Positions 7,353 to 7,583 of a DNA stretch of 7,583 nt are shown here, piece after piece. How positions within the stretch are numbered: the first letter of the stretch is position 1; each line of letters starts with the position of its first letter. Source of the DNA: Actinomycetota bacterium (GTDB lineage Bacteria > Actinomycetota > Actinomycetes > Mycobacteriales > Mycobacteriaceae); assembly GCA_005789055.1 (NCBI GenBank), contig SYAA01000160.1:1-7583 (forward strand), in the 5' to 3' direction. The notes beneath the pieces are model-generated. The model was not told the origin of the DNA, did no database searches, and was given only the letters and a program-made list of their open reading frames with translations. The position numbers and the translations under genes were made by a program.

Positions 7353-7583
7353 ATGGACGGCGCAGTAACCGGTCTGGTGTTGTTTTCGGTGCTGGTGATT
7401 TTTGCCGTCATCGTGGTCGGTAAGTCGGTCGCGCTGATCCCACAGGCTGAGGCGGCGGTGATCGAGCGACTCGGCCGCTACAGCAAGACGGTGTCCGGCC
7501 AACTCACCCTGCTGATCCCGTTCATCGATCGGATCCGAGCCCGGGTGGATCTGCGTGAGCGGGTGGTCTCCTTCCCGCCTCAA
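7353..7583 (+). CDS. SPFH/band-7 (stomatin-like) membrane protein, 5' part (Rv1488-like)
   Basis: The first 77 codons are open to the window end with no stop, so the gene is truncated by the edge rather than broken. It begins MDGAVTGLVLFSVLVIF, with one hydrophobic segment (about 5-29) that anchors the protein. The start of the SPFH/band-7 domain follows: LIPQAEAAVIERLGRYSKTV (28-47), GQLTLLIPFIDRI (49-61) and VDLRERVVSFPPQ (65-77). This matches the remembered M. tuberculosis Rv1488 N-terminus closely. SPFH proteins oligomerise on membranes and form scaffolds for microdomains or proteases. Pairing with the NfeD-like gene 74 bases upstream is the standard arrangement in bacteria. Function beyond membrane scaffolding cannot be read from this fragment. 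Confidence 0.92.
   Translation, partial: MDGAVTGLVLFSVLVIFAVIVVGKSVALIPQAEAAVIERLGRYSKTVSGQLTLLIPFIDRIRARVDLRERVVSFPPQ

Overview
The window comes from a high-GC actinobacterium and almost certainly from a Mycobacteriaceae member. The gene order is MoxR ATPase, DUF58, von Willebrand A (vWA) membrane protein, fabG1 (mabA), inhA, ferrochelatase, a reverse-strand mycobacterial conserved gene, an NfeD-like protein and an SPFH/band-7 protein. This is the order I remember for the M. tuberculosis Rv1479-Rv1488 region, and every protein can be recognised by motif and by close similarity to remembered mycobacterial sequences. It is not M. tuberculosis itself. The proteins differ at many positions, and no gene lies in the 66-base gap between the vWA gene and fabG1, where H37Rv carries the reverse-strand gene Rv1482c.

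Layout. Bases 1-81 hold a small perfect hairpin at the left edge and a Shine-Dalgarno (SD) sequence. Bases 82-3213 carry a compact forward three-gene module (moxR, DUF58, vWA), with a 4-base GTGA overlap between the first two genes. A mycobacterial-type -10 element just upstream of base 3280 then starts the mycolic-acid operon: fabG1 (3280-4017) and inhA (4044-4853), followed by ferrochelatase (from 4853), whose ATG overlaps the inhA stop codon. The ferrochelatase gene converges on a reverse-strand gene (5916-6764), and their 3' ends overlap by 32 bases. A 79-base divergent promoter region (6765-6843) separates that gene from a forward nfeD-like gene (6844-7278). A 60-base stretch of degenerate 10-bp tandem repeats follows. 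The 5' part of an SPFH/stomatin-like gene (7353 onward) is cut by the window edge.

Functionally, the window joins a MoxR chaperone module (AAA+ ATPase plus two vWA-type partners) to the FAS-II elongation enzymes MabA and InhA, which build meromycolate chains for the outer membrane. Next come the iron-insertion step of haem synthesis and an NfeD/SPFH pair typical of membrane microdomains. Three promoters have a TAnnnT -10 box only 6-10 bases from the start codon, which points to leaderless or nearly leaderless mRNAs.

This is mostly a conserved core locus, and I see no wholly new system. The best leads are the substitutions in InhA (Asn at position 97, Cys at 38 and a rewritten substrate-loop segment), the 10-bp-phased repeat upstream of the SPFH gene, the missing Rv1482c equivalent, and the altered C-terminal cysteine set of the ferrochelatase. 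Comparisons with M. tuberculosis are from memory and need an alignment.
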